Assembly (NCBI GenBank): GCA_030531005.1
Contig: JAUMTW010000003.1
Coordinates: 186,001 to 250,000, forward strand
DNA from: Corynebacterium sp.
GTDB lineage: Bacteria; Actinomycetota; Actinomycetes; Mycobacteriales; Mycobacteriaceae
Length of the DNA: 64,000 nt
Direction of reading: 5' to 3'
Positions 38,797 to 47,586 of the stretch are shown piece after piece; within the stretch, counting starts at the first letter, position 1, and each line of letters opens with the position of its first letter. A program made the translations under genes and the position numbers. A model generated the notes under the pieces. That model was not told where the DNA came from. It ran no database searches and saw nothing but the letters and a program-made list of their open reading frames with translations.

Positions 38797-38844
38797 GAAA
38801 ACGCGCCGATACGATCCTAGAGGCCAGGAATGACCGGCGCGTTT
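38797..38844 (-). terminator. Terminator of the tannase-like gene
   Basis: On the minus strand AAACGCGCCG pairs with CGGCGCGTTT across a 25-nt loop and is followed by TTTTC. It lies 15 bp beyond the stop codon. Confidence 0.7.
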
Positions 38845-38858
38845 GTACAGCTAGGCCG

Positions 38859-40763
38859 CTAACTTTGGGTAGAAGCAATCCATTCGATGAAGTTTGTGCT
38901 GGAATCACCCTCGAGCTCAGCCATAGTATGACCCTGACCCCAGATAGTGGCGAAATCCGTATCTATGCCTAGTTGCTGTAAAGCCAAGGCTAGGTTCAAC
39001 TCGGTGGTTATGGGGGTATCGCCTTGTTGAATACCAGTGCGGATACGCCAATTTTGTGCAATCGTAGCGGACTCATAACCTTCAGACTGAGCGCTCAAGT
39101 AATACAGTGGACTGTACATATTCAGGCGAGTTTGTACATCCGTTCCCAACTCATCAGTATCGGTGAAATCAGCTTCGTAACTTTCAGCACCATATTCTTC
39201 ATCCCATCCATCGAAGCTGGCGTAGTCATCCTGATTTTCAACTAGTACATCTTCTGAGGAAGCCGAGAAATGTAATGGCTCATCACTACCAATGCCTAAA
39301 ACGACATTCTCGGTGGCAGCCCGGTCATAGCCATCCATGGCGCCGACGTCCTTGCTTGCTTGCTTCTGGCTTTGCACGAATCCAGCCAGGGAAGTAACCG
39401 TCGCGGTATTGGTTTCAGCGTCGTACTGTACCCAATCGGTATCTTCATTAAGGTACGCGATATAGTCCTCGACGGTCTCATATGTGGTGGATCCGGTATC
39501 ATCATTGCCTGGGCCACCAGGGGCACTGGTGCCCAAATTTTCGCTAGGGCTGCCACCTGGCATATTACTTGGCATTTCACCTGCTGGTGCTTCCTCGGAA
39601 TCCGCAGCAGTGCTGGTATTCTCCCCAGAAGCGCTGGCTGAACCATCAGATTCAGCAGCCCTGGTCCCCGTGCCCATACCAGCCATGAAGGAATTCGATG
39701 GGGTATAGGGGAAAGAAGTGACATCCAGGAAGTCATTGAGGGAATTTTCAATGACGGTCATTAGCTCTTCGTAGTAGCTACCAGCTAAAGCGATGCCATC
39801 TTCAGAATCTTCCAGACTTAAGATCTCGCCATTCTCATTTTCTAACTCTAAGGAGTTGATGTAGTTTTTAAAGGCTGCGGCGAGATCATCCGAGTATGCC
39901 TTGGTCCAGGTTCCTGCAGCGCGGGTATCCTCGTTGGAGAATTGACCCATTTGCCATTCATAGCCCAAGTTGGCCTCATCCAGGCTGGTTATTGGGCACC
40001 AGGCCATAACACCAGCAACAGCATCTGAAATACTTGTGCCGTCTGCATCAGTGAATGCTGCCCCAATTTCCTCCAAATACGGGGTGTAAAGCTCAGAGTC
40101 ACCGGAGGCTCCCACAATGGTGCTTTGGGCGCCGCCACCGGAGTGGCCGAAAACGAAGAGTTGCTCAGTATTGCCTGGCAACACTCCAGCGTTATAGCGC
40201 ACATAGCGAATAGCGGCCTTAATATCAGTGACACCCCAGGGGGCATTGCCAGTGTATTCGGTGGTATTGGAGTCCTTACCGCGGATACCAGGCCAAACGT
40301 AAATCAGGCCGGCTTCTAAATATTCTGCGACGTCATCATAATTGTACTCGGTTGGGGCAGTCTGAGCAGAATAGCCAGGGGTATTTACCGGTAGCACCCA
40401 AGGGGCAGTAGCAGCAGTGTAGTCACCAACACTGGCAGAATCGTTGAAGGAAATCTCAAAAGTACCGTTGTCAGTTTCAACCGCATCGACATAGGCACCT
40501 GGAATGTAGATACCTAAGGTTTCATATTCGCTAGCTTGGGGATCGGTGACGTATTGCAAGCCTAATTGGTAGTAGACATCGTTCTCTGCGTCATAGAGCC
40601 ACTGGTCGCTGGCAAGGCTAAGAGCGCTATAATCCACGTTTTGGGTAGCCCTGGCTGTAGTGCTGGATGATTGGGACTCAGTCGACCCGGTGCTGCAAGC
40701 AACGAGCATGCCAGAACTTAGACTAATGATGGCAAGGGTAGCGGCACTGCGGCGCATTCTCAT
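38859..40763 (-). CDS. Secreted lipoprotein, subtype-B tannase-like hydrolase
   Basis: A 634-aa lipoprotein: the signal peptide ends in LVAC (Cys23). The alpha/beta-hydrolase core follows. The nucleophile is Ser208 in FGHSGGGAQS, preceded by DIKAAIRYVRYNAGVLPG, which closely recalls Lactobacillus plantarum tannase. Lys471 and Glu485 align with its galloyl-binding Lys and Glu, Asp582 (QGDT) with an active-site Asp, and His612 (GQGHT) with the catalytic His. A Gly/Ser/Pro-rich insert of ~64 residues (364-427) interrupts the lid region. ATG 40763 is chosen because it opens the signal peptide. The natural ester substrate is unknown. Confidence 0.75.
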   Translation of the reverse strand: MRMRRSAATLAIISLSSGMLVACSTGSTESQSSSTTARATQNVDYSALSLASDQWLYDAENDVYYQLGLQYVTDPQASEYETLGIYIPGAYVDAVETDNGTFEISFNDSASVGDYTAATAPWVLPVNTPGYSAQTAPTEYNYDDVAEYLEAGLIYVWPGIRGKDSNTTEYTGNAPWGVTDIKAAIRYVRYNAGVLPGNTEQLFVFGHSGGGAQSTIVGASGDSELYTPYLEEIGAAFTDADGTSISDAVAGVMAWCPITSLDEANLGYEWQMGQFSNEDTRAAGTWTKAYSDDLAAAFKNYINSLELENENGEILSLEDSEDGIALAGSYYEELMTVIENSLNDFLDVTSFPYTPSNSFMAGMGTGTRAAESDGSASASGENTSTAADSEEAPAGEMPSNMPGGSPSENLGTSAPGGPGNDDTGSTTYETVEDYIAYLNEDTDWVQYDAETNTATVTSLAGFVQSQKQASKDVGAMDGYDRAATENVVLGIGSDEPLHFSASSEDVLVENQDDYASFDGWDEEYGAESYEADFTDTDELGTDVQTRLNMYSPLYYLSAQSEGYESATIAQNWRIRTGIQQGDTPITTELNLALALQQLGIDTDFATIWGQGHTMAELEGDSSTNFIEWIASTQS

Positions 40764-40923
40764 TGGAATTCCGGACCTTTCTAGGTTTGTACTGCTTATT
40801 CCACCAAGTACGGCATTTGTCTGTTGGCACCTACTGTCGAAGATCACAACATAATAGGATTTTATACTTGGTGATGTGCACTTCAGCGTTAATGATGTAC
40901 TGCTTTACTGGCATCTTCACAGC

Positions 40924-40956
40924 AAAAACCGGGATCCTCAACATGAGAATCCCGGG
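40924..40956 (-). terminator. Rho-independent terminator after glgP
   Basis: On the minus strand CCGGGATTCTCA and TGAGGATCCCGG form a 12-position stem with one mismatch around a 3-nt loop, followed by TTTTTGC. Confidence 0.88.
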
Positions 40957-41057
40957 AGTTCGGCCCTATCTAGCTGATAACATTCTTGGAACCAAAGGTA
41001 GTGATAGCGACTGCAAGGCAGTTTCTATCACCTAGTTGATAGGAGCAGATACTTGGC

Positions 41058-43454
41058 TTAGTTAACGTTAATTGGTGTGGCTTCCAGCTTCCATACCTCG
41101 CGAGCATAGTCAGCGATGGTACGGTCAGAAGAGAAACGGCCCGAGGCGCAAATATTCTTCCAGCACATGCGTGCCCATGCCAGCTGGTCAGTCATATAAT
41201 CGTGCGCCATGGCATCGCGGGTGGTGCGGTAAGCCTCAAAATCGCCAAGTACATAGTACTCATCTGGGGTAGCCCAGCCGCCACCATCGAGTAGGGAGCT
41301 GCGGATGTCATGGAACAAGCCACTGCCGTCATCACTGAGGGTGCCATCAACCAAAGCATCCAGTACGCGCTTTAAGCCCGGTACAGTGTTGTATAAAGCC
41401 TCTGGTTGGTAGTGGGCGCGCAGCTCAGGGAGCTCTTCTACCTTCGCACCGAAGATGTACGCGTTCTCGTTACCCACAGCCTCGACAATCTCCACATTGG
41501 CGCCATCCAAGGTGCCCAGGGTGAGTGCACCGTTCATCATAAACTTCATGTTGGAGGTTCCGGATGCTTCCTTACCAGCAGTAGAGATCTGTTCGGAAAT
41601 ATCGGAGGCTGGGATGATGTGTTCAGCAGGAGAAACGTTGTAGTTCTCCACGAAGACGACGCGCAGAATATCGCGGGTAGCAGGATCATTGTTGACCAGA
41701 TCCCCAATAGCGTTGATAAGCTTAATAATGGCCTTCGCACGCACATAGCCAGGTGCAGCCTTGGCACCGAAGATGAAGGTGCGTGGCGGTACCTTGGTCT
41801 CGCCTTCCTTAATACGGAAATAGAGATCCAAGATATACAGGGCATTTAGCAGTTGCCGCTTGTACTCGTGCAGACGCTTGATCTGTGTATCGAAGATAGA
41901 GCTTGGATCTACTTCAGCACCCTGGTGGCCGGCGATCCATGCTGCAAAGTCTCGCTTATTAGCTACCTTAATATCCAGCAGCTCCTGCATTACGGCGTCA
42001 TCCTCAGCATAAGAGGTGAGTTCTTGGAGCTTATCTAAGTCAGTGACCCAATCCTCATTCCCGCTTAAGCGGGTGAGCAATGCAGCCAATCGTGGGTTGC
42101 ACATTTGCAGCCAGCGACGTGGAGTAACGCCATTGGTCTTGTTGTTGAATTTCTCTGGCCAAATGTCGTGCCACTCTTTTAAGGTCTCTGCCTTAATAAT
42201 TTCGGTATGCAGAGCAGCAACACCATTGATGGAGTAGGCGGTATAGCAAGCGATCCAGGCCATGTGTACATTGCCGTCGTGGACAGGAGACATGTACTCA
42301 ATGCGTTGTGGATCCAAGCCGTGCTGGACCATTTCTTCGCGGAATCGGCGATCGATTTCTTGAACAATCTCCCACACGCGGTGGAATAACTGTTGGAAGA
42401 TGGTGACATTCCACTGCTCTAACGCCTCTGCCAATACTGTGTGGTTGGTATAGGCGAACGTTTCGGTGGTGATCTTCCAAGCTTCATCCCAGCCCAAATT
42501 GTGGTCATCAAGCAGCAAGCGCATCAGTTCGGGAATAGCCAACACTGGGTGGGTATCGTTGAGCTGGATGCAATTGTACTTGGCGAAATCGCTCAAGTCT
42601 TCGCCGTGCTGGGCAATGTAATTAGCCAGCATTTGCTGTAGGGAAGCAGACACGAAAAAGTACTGCTGGCGCACGCGCAGCACTTTGCCAGCATACGTGG
42701 TGTCATTTGGATAGAGTACACGGCACAGATCCATCACTCGCTCGCGCTCAACGATGGCATCAGTGAAGCGCTGGGAGTTGAAGGCATCGTAGTCGAATTC
42801 TTCTAATGGCTCAGCCTTCCATAGGCGCAAGGTACCGACGTTATCGGTACCAAATCCCACGATTGGCATGTCATAAGGGGTTGCACGTACGACGAGGTCA
42901 TCGAAGGTAACGATCCGTTTTTCAGTTTCGCGGCGAACTGTGAAGGGGTAGCCATCCTCGCGCCAGTCATCAGGATGCTCGGTCTGGAAGCCATTTTCGA
43001 TTTCCTGCCGGAACAATCCATAACGGTACAGCAGTCCATAGCCGGTTACTGGGTAATCCAAGGTGGTAGCCGAATCGAGGAAGCAAGCAGCCAGTCGGCC
43101 TAAGCCACCATTGCCCAAAGCAGCATCGTGCTCTGCTTCGAGGACATTAGAAAGATCATGGCCGTATTCACGTGCTGCTTTGGTTGCATCTTCAACCATG
43201 CCGAGATTGGTGAGGTTATTGAGCAGGGCGCGACCCATCAAAAATTCCGCAGAGAAATAGTGTTGCTGGCGGGTTGCGGCATAGGTTTCTATGGTGCGCT
43301 GCCATGGCTCAGCGATGCGATCCATGACGGCCTGGGAAACTCCAAACCAGAACTTTTCATCGGTAGCTGCTTGCGCAGCGGTACCGGAAACACTGCGTAC
43401 GAAAGAACCGACTTGGGGCGAGAACTCCGCGGAATGACCAGCGGGAGCTGACAT
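41058..43454 (-). CDS. glgP: Glycogen/maltodextrin phosphorylase
   Basis: A PLP-dependent GT35 phosphorylase of 798 aa that releases glucose 1-phosphate from glycogen or maltodextrin ends. The PLP lysine is Lys637 in SGTSNMKFMMNG. Other marks are the N-terminal YFSAEFLMGRAL, GNGGLGRLAACFLDS, LNDTHPVLAIPELMR and the C-terminal EKLDGANVEI-type segment GTLDGANVEI. It supplies carbon together with GlgX, TreY and TreZ also encoded in this window. It is a single-gene unit with a terminator after it and a ~500-bp upstream region. Confidence 0.96.
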   Translation of the reverse strand: MSAPAGHSAEFSPQVGSFVRSVSGTAAQAATDEKFWFGVSQAVMDRIAEPWQRTIETYAATRQQHYFSAEFLMGRALLNNLTNLGMVEDATKAAREYGHDLSNVLEAEHDAALGNGGLGRLAACFLDSATTLDYPVTGYGLLYRYGLFRQEIENGFQTEHPDDWREDGYPFTVRRETEKRIVTFDDLVVRATPYDMPIVGFGTDNVGTLRLWKAEPLEEFDYDAFNSQRFTDAIVERERVMDLCRVLYPNDTTYAGKVLRVRQQYFFVSASLQQMLANYIAQHGEDLSDFAKYNCIQLNDTHPVLAIPELMRLLLDDHNLGWDEAWKITTETFAYTNHTVLAEALEQWNVTIFQQLFHRVWEIVQEIDRRFREEMVQHGLDPQRIEYMSPVHDGNVHMAWIACYTAYSINGVAALHTEIIKAETLKEWHDIWPEKFNNKTNGVTPRRWLQMCNPRLAALLTRLSGNEDWVTDLDKLQELTSYAEDDAVMQELLDIKVANKRDFAAWIAGHQGAEVDPSSIFDTQIKRLHEYKRQLLNALYILDLYFRIKEGETKVPPRTFIFGAKAAPGYVRAKAIIKLINAIGDLVNNDPATRDILRVVFVENYNVSPAEHIIPASDISEQISTAGKEASGTSNMKFMMNGALTLGTLDGANVEIVEAVGNENAYIFGAKVEELPELRAHYQPEALYNTVPGLKRVLDALVDGTLSDDGSGLFHDIRSSLLDGGGWATPDEYYVLGDFEAYRTTRDAMAHDYMTDQLAWARMCWKNICASGRFSSDRTIADYAREVWKLEATPINVN

Positions 43455-43963
43455 ATTAATGCTCCAATCAAGTAGAGAAGTGGGGGGAACGATATGCTAT
43501 TTTGACTTCTGTCCTTCATTGGTGCCGCGGGCGAACGGATGCTGTTCTCAGCGAGTGTCCCCAACCGCAGAATTCTTTGTAAAACTGTAACCACGGTGGT
43601 CACGGTTGAAGGCAACATTGGGTATGAGTCTACCGGCGCTATTTTTAAAACCGCTAACTGGCACCAAAACTTGGTATATATTCCAGTGGTGGACTCCTGG
43701 AAATAGAGATATGGAAATAGAGATACTCTGCGCTTTGCCCATCGTAATGGGTTGGCCCAAGGGTAGCGAGTGCAATCCTGTCATTTCGGAGAGACTCACT
43801 TTGAGTAGCACCAGTTCAGTGCTCAGGGGGGGGGCAAGAAGCTCAGGGAATGGAGAAATGATAACCACCCGGCTGGTGTGAAAAACACAAAACGGACAGA
43901 AGTTCCCAGGTGCAGATTCTGCCAATTTTGTTGTGGTTGAAAAACCGCTACTGGGTTTTACTT
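43455..43963. other. 509-bp upstream region of glgP
   Basis: No convincing gene. A 14-bp direct repeat of TGGAAATAGAGATA lies at 43698-43725, and a run of nine G at 43826-43834. AACCACGGTGGTCACGGTT near 43589 is an imperfect palindrome. The region must hold the glgP promoter, which I could not place. Confidence 0.35.
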
Positions 43964-43979
43964 TGGTGTAGCTACACCA
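43964..43979. repeat. Perfect 16-bp palindrome across the M20 stop codon
   Basis: TGGTGTAGCTACACCA is its own reverse complement. The TAG stop of the M20 gene (43972-43974, minus) lies in its centre. With no loop it is a poor hairpin and could be a protein site. Confidence 0.6.
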
Positions 43980-45306
43980 GTGGATTATTCGTGATGGCAT
44001 CTCCAAACGCCGGGCCCTTGAGCGCCTGTGACTTAATAGTGCCGAAGTACGTCAACGCAGCTGTGGTTGCAGCAATTACTGCACCTGAAAGTGTTGGCGC
44101 ATAGTCAGGCAAGAAGGTTGGCATGTGGTTGACCGGAATCGTGCTCGATACCGTATCGGCAGCAACTGCCTGGTCCCACTGACTCCGTGGAGTGCAACCC
44201 ACCGTCCAGAAGAAATAGGGGACCCCGAATGCTAGTGGCAAGAAGGGAAAATCCTCAGAGGCAGTCCAGCGTTTCGCAGTACGGGAATTATCGCCTAGAA
44301 CCTCATCAAAGCGGGCGCGTACTTTGCGGAAGACTTCCGGGGAATTCTGGGTGATTGGCCCATGGGCAAAGAATCGGAATTCGGGCTTGCGAGTAAAACC
44401 AGAAGCGAGACATTCCGCCTTCACAACACGTTGGATGGTCTCATTAAGTTTGGCACGTACTGCCTCGCTATACATGCGGCAATTGACGACAATGCGAGCT
44501 TGGCCCGGGATGGTGTTATTCGAATGGCCCGCCTCGAGGGTGCCAACTGAGATGACAGCGAAATCATCTGGGTTAATATCGCGGCCGATGATGCCCTGCA
44601 GACGAATGACAATGTGTGCCGCCACATAGGTTGGGTCGAGGGAGTTATGCGGCATGGAGCCGTGGGCAGATTGACCAAAGATCTTGATTTCAATCGAGTC
44701 GCAGCCTGCTAAAGCGCCACCAGGCATCGTCATTACTTGGCCGGCGGGGCCGGCCACAATGTGCTGGCCAAAGCAAATATCTGGTTTGGGGATACGCTGT
44801 AATAGGCCATCATCGACCATTGCTTGGGCACCCGCACCGTTTTCTTCTGATGGCTGGAAGAGCGCAATAAAAGTGCCGCTCCAAGCATCGCGATTCTTAT
44901 CGAGGATAGAGCAAGTACCAAGTAAGGCAGAGGTGTGCATGTCATGGCCACAGGCGTGCATTACTGGCAACGGCAATGCACCACTGGTATCAATGACTTT
45001 GGAAGCAAAGGGAGCACCAGTTTCTTCTTTGACAGGCAGGCCATCAAAGTCCGCACGGGTGAGAACTACAGGTCCAGGACCATTGCGGAAGATACCGACG
45101 AGTCCATGCCCGCCAATATGCTGAATGACCTCGCAATCAAAGAGTTCTAATGCCTTGGCGATGAAGGCTGCGGTCCACACTTCCTTGGTGGACAGTTCGG
45201 GGTGAGCGTGCATGCGCTGGTAGAAATTGCGCAGCCACGGATGATCGATGCTTTGTTGCATTGCGGTATGGACAAAGCGCGAGAGCTCCGTATTGTGGGC
45301 AGTCAC
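43972..45306 (-). CDS. M20-family amidohydrolase
   Basis: A 444-aa metallo-hydrolase of the M20D/amidohydrolase type, related to hippurate hydrolase and N-acyl-amino-acid hydrolases. Metal-binding motifs are HACGHDMHTSALLG (~116-129), PSEENGAGAQAM (~149-160) with catalytic Glu, and FGQHIVAGP. A dimerisation domain lies at ~185-300 (IKIFGQSAHGSMPHNSLDP). No signal peptide is seen, so it is cytoplasmic. It starts at GTG 45306. A LacI-type palindrome lies 38 nt upstream and probably controls it. The substrate is unknown. Confidence 0.88.
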   Translation of the reverse strand: MTAHNTELSRFVHTAMQQSIDHPWLRNFYQRMHAHPELSTKEVWTAAFIAKALELFDCEVIQHIGGHGLVGIFRNGPGPVVLTRADFDGLPVKEETGAPFASKVIDTSGALPLPVMHACGHDMHTSALLGTCSILDKNRDAWSGTFIALFQPSEENGAGAQAMVDDGLLQRIPKPDICFGQHIVAGPAGQVMTMPGGALAGCDSIEIKIFGQSAHGSMPHNSLDPTYVAAHIVIRLQGIIGRDINPDDFAVISVGTLEAGHSNNTIPGQARIVVNCRMYSEAVRAKLNETIQRVVKAECLASGFTRKPEFRFFAHGPITQNSPEVFRKVRARFDEVLGDNSRTAKRWTASEDFPFLPLAFGVPYFFWTVGCTPRSQWDQAVAADTVSSTIPVNHMPTFLPDYAPTLSGAVIAATTAALTYFGTIKSQALKGPAFGDAITNNPLV

Positions 45307-45343
45307 CGGAAAACATCACCTTCTTGAAAATTTTATGTTTGTG

Positions 45344-45357
45344 CGTAAGCGCTTACG
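45344..45357. promoter_or_regulatory. 14-bp LacI-type operator upstream of the M20 gene
   Basis: CGTAAGCGCTTACG is a perfect palindrome. The GTAAGCGCTTAC core with a central CG step is typical of LacI-family operators and of CcpA-like sites. TTGTGC occurs on both sides. The position in the 194-bp gap fits repression of the minus-strand M20 gene. No LacI gene is present in the window. Confidence 0.6.
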
Positions 45358-45500
45358 TTTGTGCAAGCACTATGCACCACGCGTACCTTGCGTGCTGCTT
45401 CTTATTATAGGCGGAGCGAAACAAATTGCTGATTGCTAGGACGAGATTCCAAGCAACATTCACCGCGTATGCACTGCGAGCCGAAATAAGCGTGACGAGC

Positions 45501-46832
45501 CTAGCGCCACAGGTTGGGATTGTATTGCAAGCTATTCCGTGGAACCTGGCACTCGGTTGCAATTCGAATATCAGCAGAAATACGGCCCTGATCTCGGAGT
45601 GCATACAACTGAGTGACCACCCGATCACGCAGATCCCAGGGAGAAATCGTATTCACATACACCTTGGTACCGCCTTCAAAACCTGCCAAGGTCGAAACAC
45701 GCCATTTGACCATTATGCGCCACGGCATCGGAATATCGGCATCAACGGGCTTATGATGCCATTCCTCATTACACGGAATATCCGGGCCAGCTGCGGCATG
45801 GCAGGCATGTAAGAGATCACTCATATCTCGGATTTCTTCGACGGACTGTAACCACGGCTCGGAAGTGGCAGACTTCGAATAGACCTCTAACGTAGGGTAC
45901 TGGTGCCCAAAACCAGCAAAGCAAATAGCGTGATCATTTTCAGCCAGGATCAGATTATGGTGGGCGGCATAATCCACCGCCAACTCGTTATACATATTCG
46001 GATTCGTGCGCAGCCGTTGGATTTCGCGCTGGGCGGAAACGCCGCGGTCATCCATGGCAACTAACTGCTTGTGTAAGTGTTCGAAGGAAGCACCGGCAGG
46101 CTGCAACCAATTCTGGAAGACTGCCACATACGGCGCATAGCGATTCTGGTGGTAAAGATCGGCTAAGGCTGCGATAGTAAATTGGATGAAGACGAAGTGT
46201 TCTTCGGCGCTTAACATGCCGGAGGAACACAGCTGGTCCTCCGTTTCTGCGCCATCGATATAGTGGCGACGGGCAATGATGACATCATGGCCTCCACCAA
46301 AGAAAGGCTCAGCCAATCGTTCCATTTCAGCAGAGGTGACTTCGGGGTTTTTGCCGGCAGCGCGTAGCTTAGTAGCGACAGTGTGCGCGACATGCTCGCG
46401 ACCTACTGCAGACAGCAGGTAGGAGTCCATGTGATTGCGTGCATTCGTGGGCATGGCATAGTCATAGTTCTGCTGCCAATAGTCGTAGCTGAGGATTTCG
46501 AAAAGATTCGGCACTCGGCGAAATTCTGCCAGGGTAGTTTCGAGTTCGAGTGCAGGCACATTGCGCAGCAATTCCCAGCCGCCATCATTAGTGCGAACCA
46601 TACGAGCCTTTTCTGGCGGGGTCTGCCAGGTGTTAGCACTACAAAACGCACATGTGTGAGTAAAGCTTGTATCCGAGAGAGCCTTGGGATCAGTTTTTGG
46701 CCGTGCTAGTGGACGATTCCCGCGGCCGGGTACGGTCCATACTTCAGAGCCGGAAAATGGGTTGACCTGTTTGATCGTGCCATCGGCCATTTTCGAAATC
46801 AGCGTGTTGCGCGAAAAGGTGGGAAGGTCCAT
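45501..46832 (-). CDS. GalT/HIT-superfamily protein (DUF4921-like)
   Basis: A 443-aa protein related to galactose-1-phosphate uridylyltransferases. A CAFC zinc-type motif lies near residue 62. The catalytic His triad position reads SFEHLHKQLV (His-x-His-x-Gln), differing from the HPHGQ of GalT. This pattern and size match the actinobacterial DUF4921 family as I remember it. It could be a nucleotidyltransferase or phosphorylase of unknown substrate. ATG 46832 lies 6 nt after a minus-strand TATCGT, suggesting a leaderless mRNA. It is divergent from the gene at 47028. Confidence 0.75.
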   Translation of the reverse strand: MDLPTFSRNTLISKMADGTIKQVNPFSGSEVWTVPGRGNRPLARPKTDPKALSDTSFTHTCAFCSANTWQTPPEKARMVRTNDGGWELLRNVPALELETTLAEFRRVPNLFEILSYDYWQQNYDYAMPTNARNHMDSYLLSAVGREHVAHTVATKLRAAGKNPEVTSAEMERLAEPFFGGGHDVIIARRHYIDGAETEDQLCSSGMLSAEEHFVFIQFTIAALADLYHQNRYAPYVAVFQNWLQPAGASFEHLHKQLVAMDDRGVSAQREIQRLRTNPNMYNELAVDYAAHHNLILAENDHAICFAGFGHQYPTLEVYSKSATSEPWLQSVEEIRDMSDLLHACHAAAGPDIPCNEEWHHKPVDADIPMPWRIMVKWRVSTLAGFEGGTKVYVNTISPWDLRDRVVTQLYALRDQGRISADIRIATECQVPRNSLQYNPNLWR

Positions 46833-47027
46833 AGCTTTACGATAGGTCAGTGCTGATGTCAGTGCTAATTGTTATGTGCACTGTTAGTGCGCATTGACTG
46901 TATGGCCTTGATTCGCTTGTGATGGTTTCGAGGCAGCATTGTGCACGATGGTATTTGGTGCGAAGCCACAGTGTGAAGTTTGTAGCCACTATTCCCAAAC
47001 TTTCTATTGATTGCTACTATCCCTGCT

Positions 47028-47447
47028 ATGCCCGTGATCCACTTTGATTGTCTCATTGACCCCGCAGCAATTCCCAGCCTACGTACGCGCATTGCCCGCG
47101 TAGGCGAGCTTATGCAGCAGCGTGAGCTCATTAGCGAGCTGACGGCGACCGATGGTGAGTATCCAGAATTGCCCGCGAATGTGGCAGAGCAACTCGAGCA
47201 GATTTTTCTCCAGGAGCATTGCATCGACCGTGATGATCCACAGGCAGAGGTATTGGAGACGTTTCAGCCGTGGCGCTTTAGTTTTCAACCTACAGGCTAC
47301 CAGGGGTCGTATAACCAATTAGCGATGCAGCTTTCTCGGCTGTGGACGCCTCCTGCCACGTTGCCAAGGGATTCAGTATTACTTGCTGATGAGGCACGTT
47401 ATGAGCAAGCTGCGCAGTATCCGTGGACGGTCTCTATTCAGCCCTAG
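47028..47447 (+). CDS. Hypothetical protein, unrecognised
   Basis: A 139-aa soluble protein starting at ATG 47028, 7 nt after TACTAT (47015-47020), so probably leaderless. It is acidic and rich in Leu, Glu and Gln, with a likely helical segment at ~15-60 (LRTRIARVGELMQQRELISEL) and a conserved-looking PWRFSFQPTGYQGSYNQLAMQL stretch split by short charged parts. No signal peptide, membrane segment or known motif was recognised. Confidence 0.6.
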   Translation: MPVIHFDCLIDPAAIPSLRTRIARVGELMQQRELISELTATDGEYPELPANVAEQLEQIFLQEHCIDRDDPQAEVLETFQPWRFSFQPTGYQGSYNQLAMQLSRLWTPPATLPRDSVLLADEARYEQAAQYPWTVSIQP

Positions 47448-47586
47448 CCGAGTGTGAGCATGCTAGTGGGTAAAAACATGCTTGTGGCCGCCGAACTCTG
47501 TCGTTGGTGAGTTGGGGAGCTTCGATTGGTTTTCCGGTTTGGGGCCACAGCATTGCTTGCACTGCCTTTGCTCCAGCGCTTGTGCT

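Noticed and set aside
38588..38833. 81-codon frame after pyk
   Set aside because: AT-rich, no ribosome binding site, runs into the terminator stem of the opposite gene.
43826..43834. Run of nine G as a phase-variation tract
   Set aside because: It is not inside a gene or between promoter boxes that I can identify.
43548..44006. 152-codon minus-strand frame between glgP and the M20 gene
   Set aside because: The translation is low in typical coding composition, overlaps the M20 stop and contains the short repeats; it has no recognisable motif.
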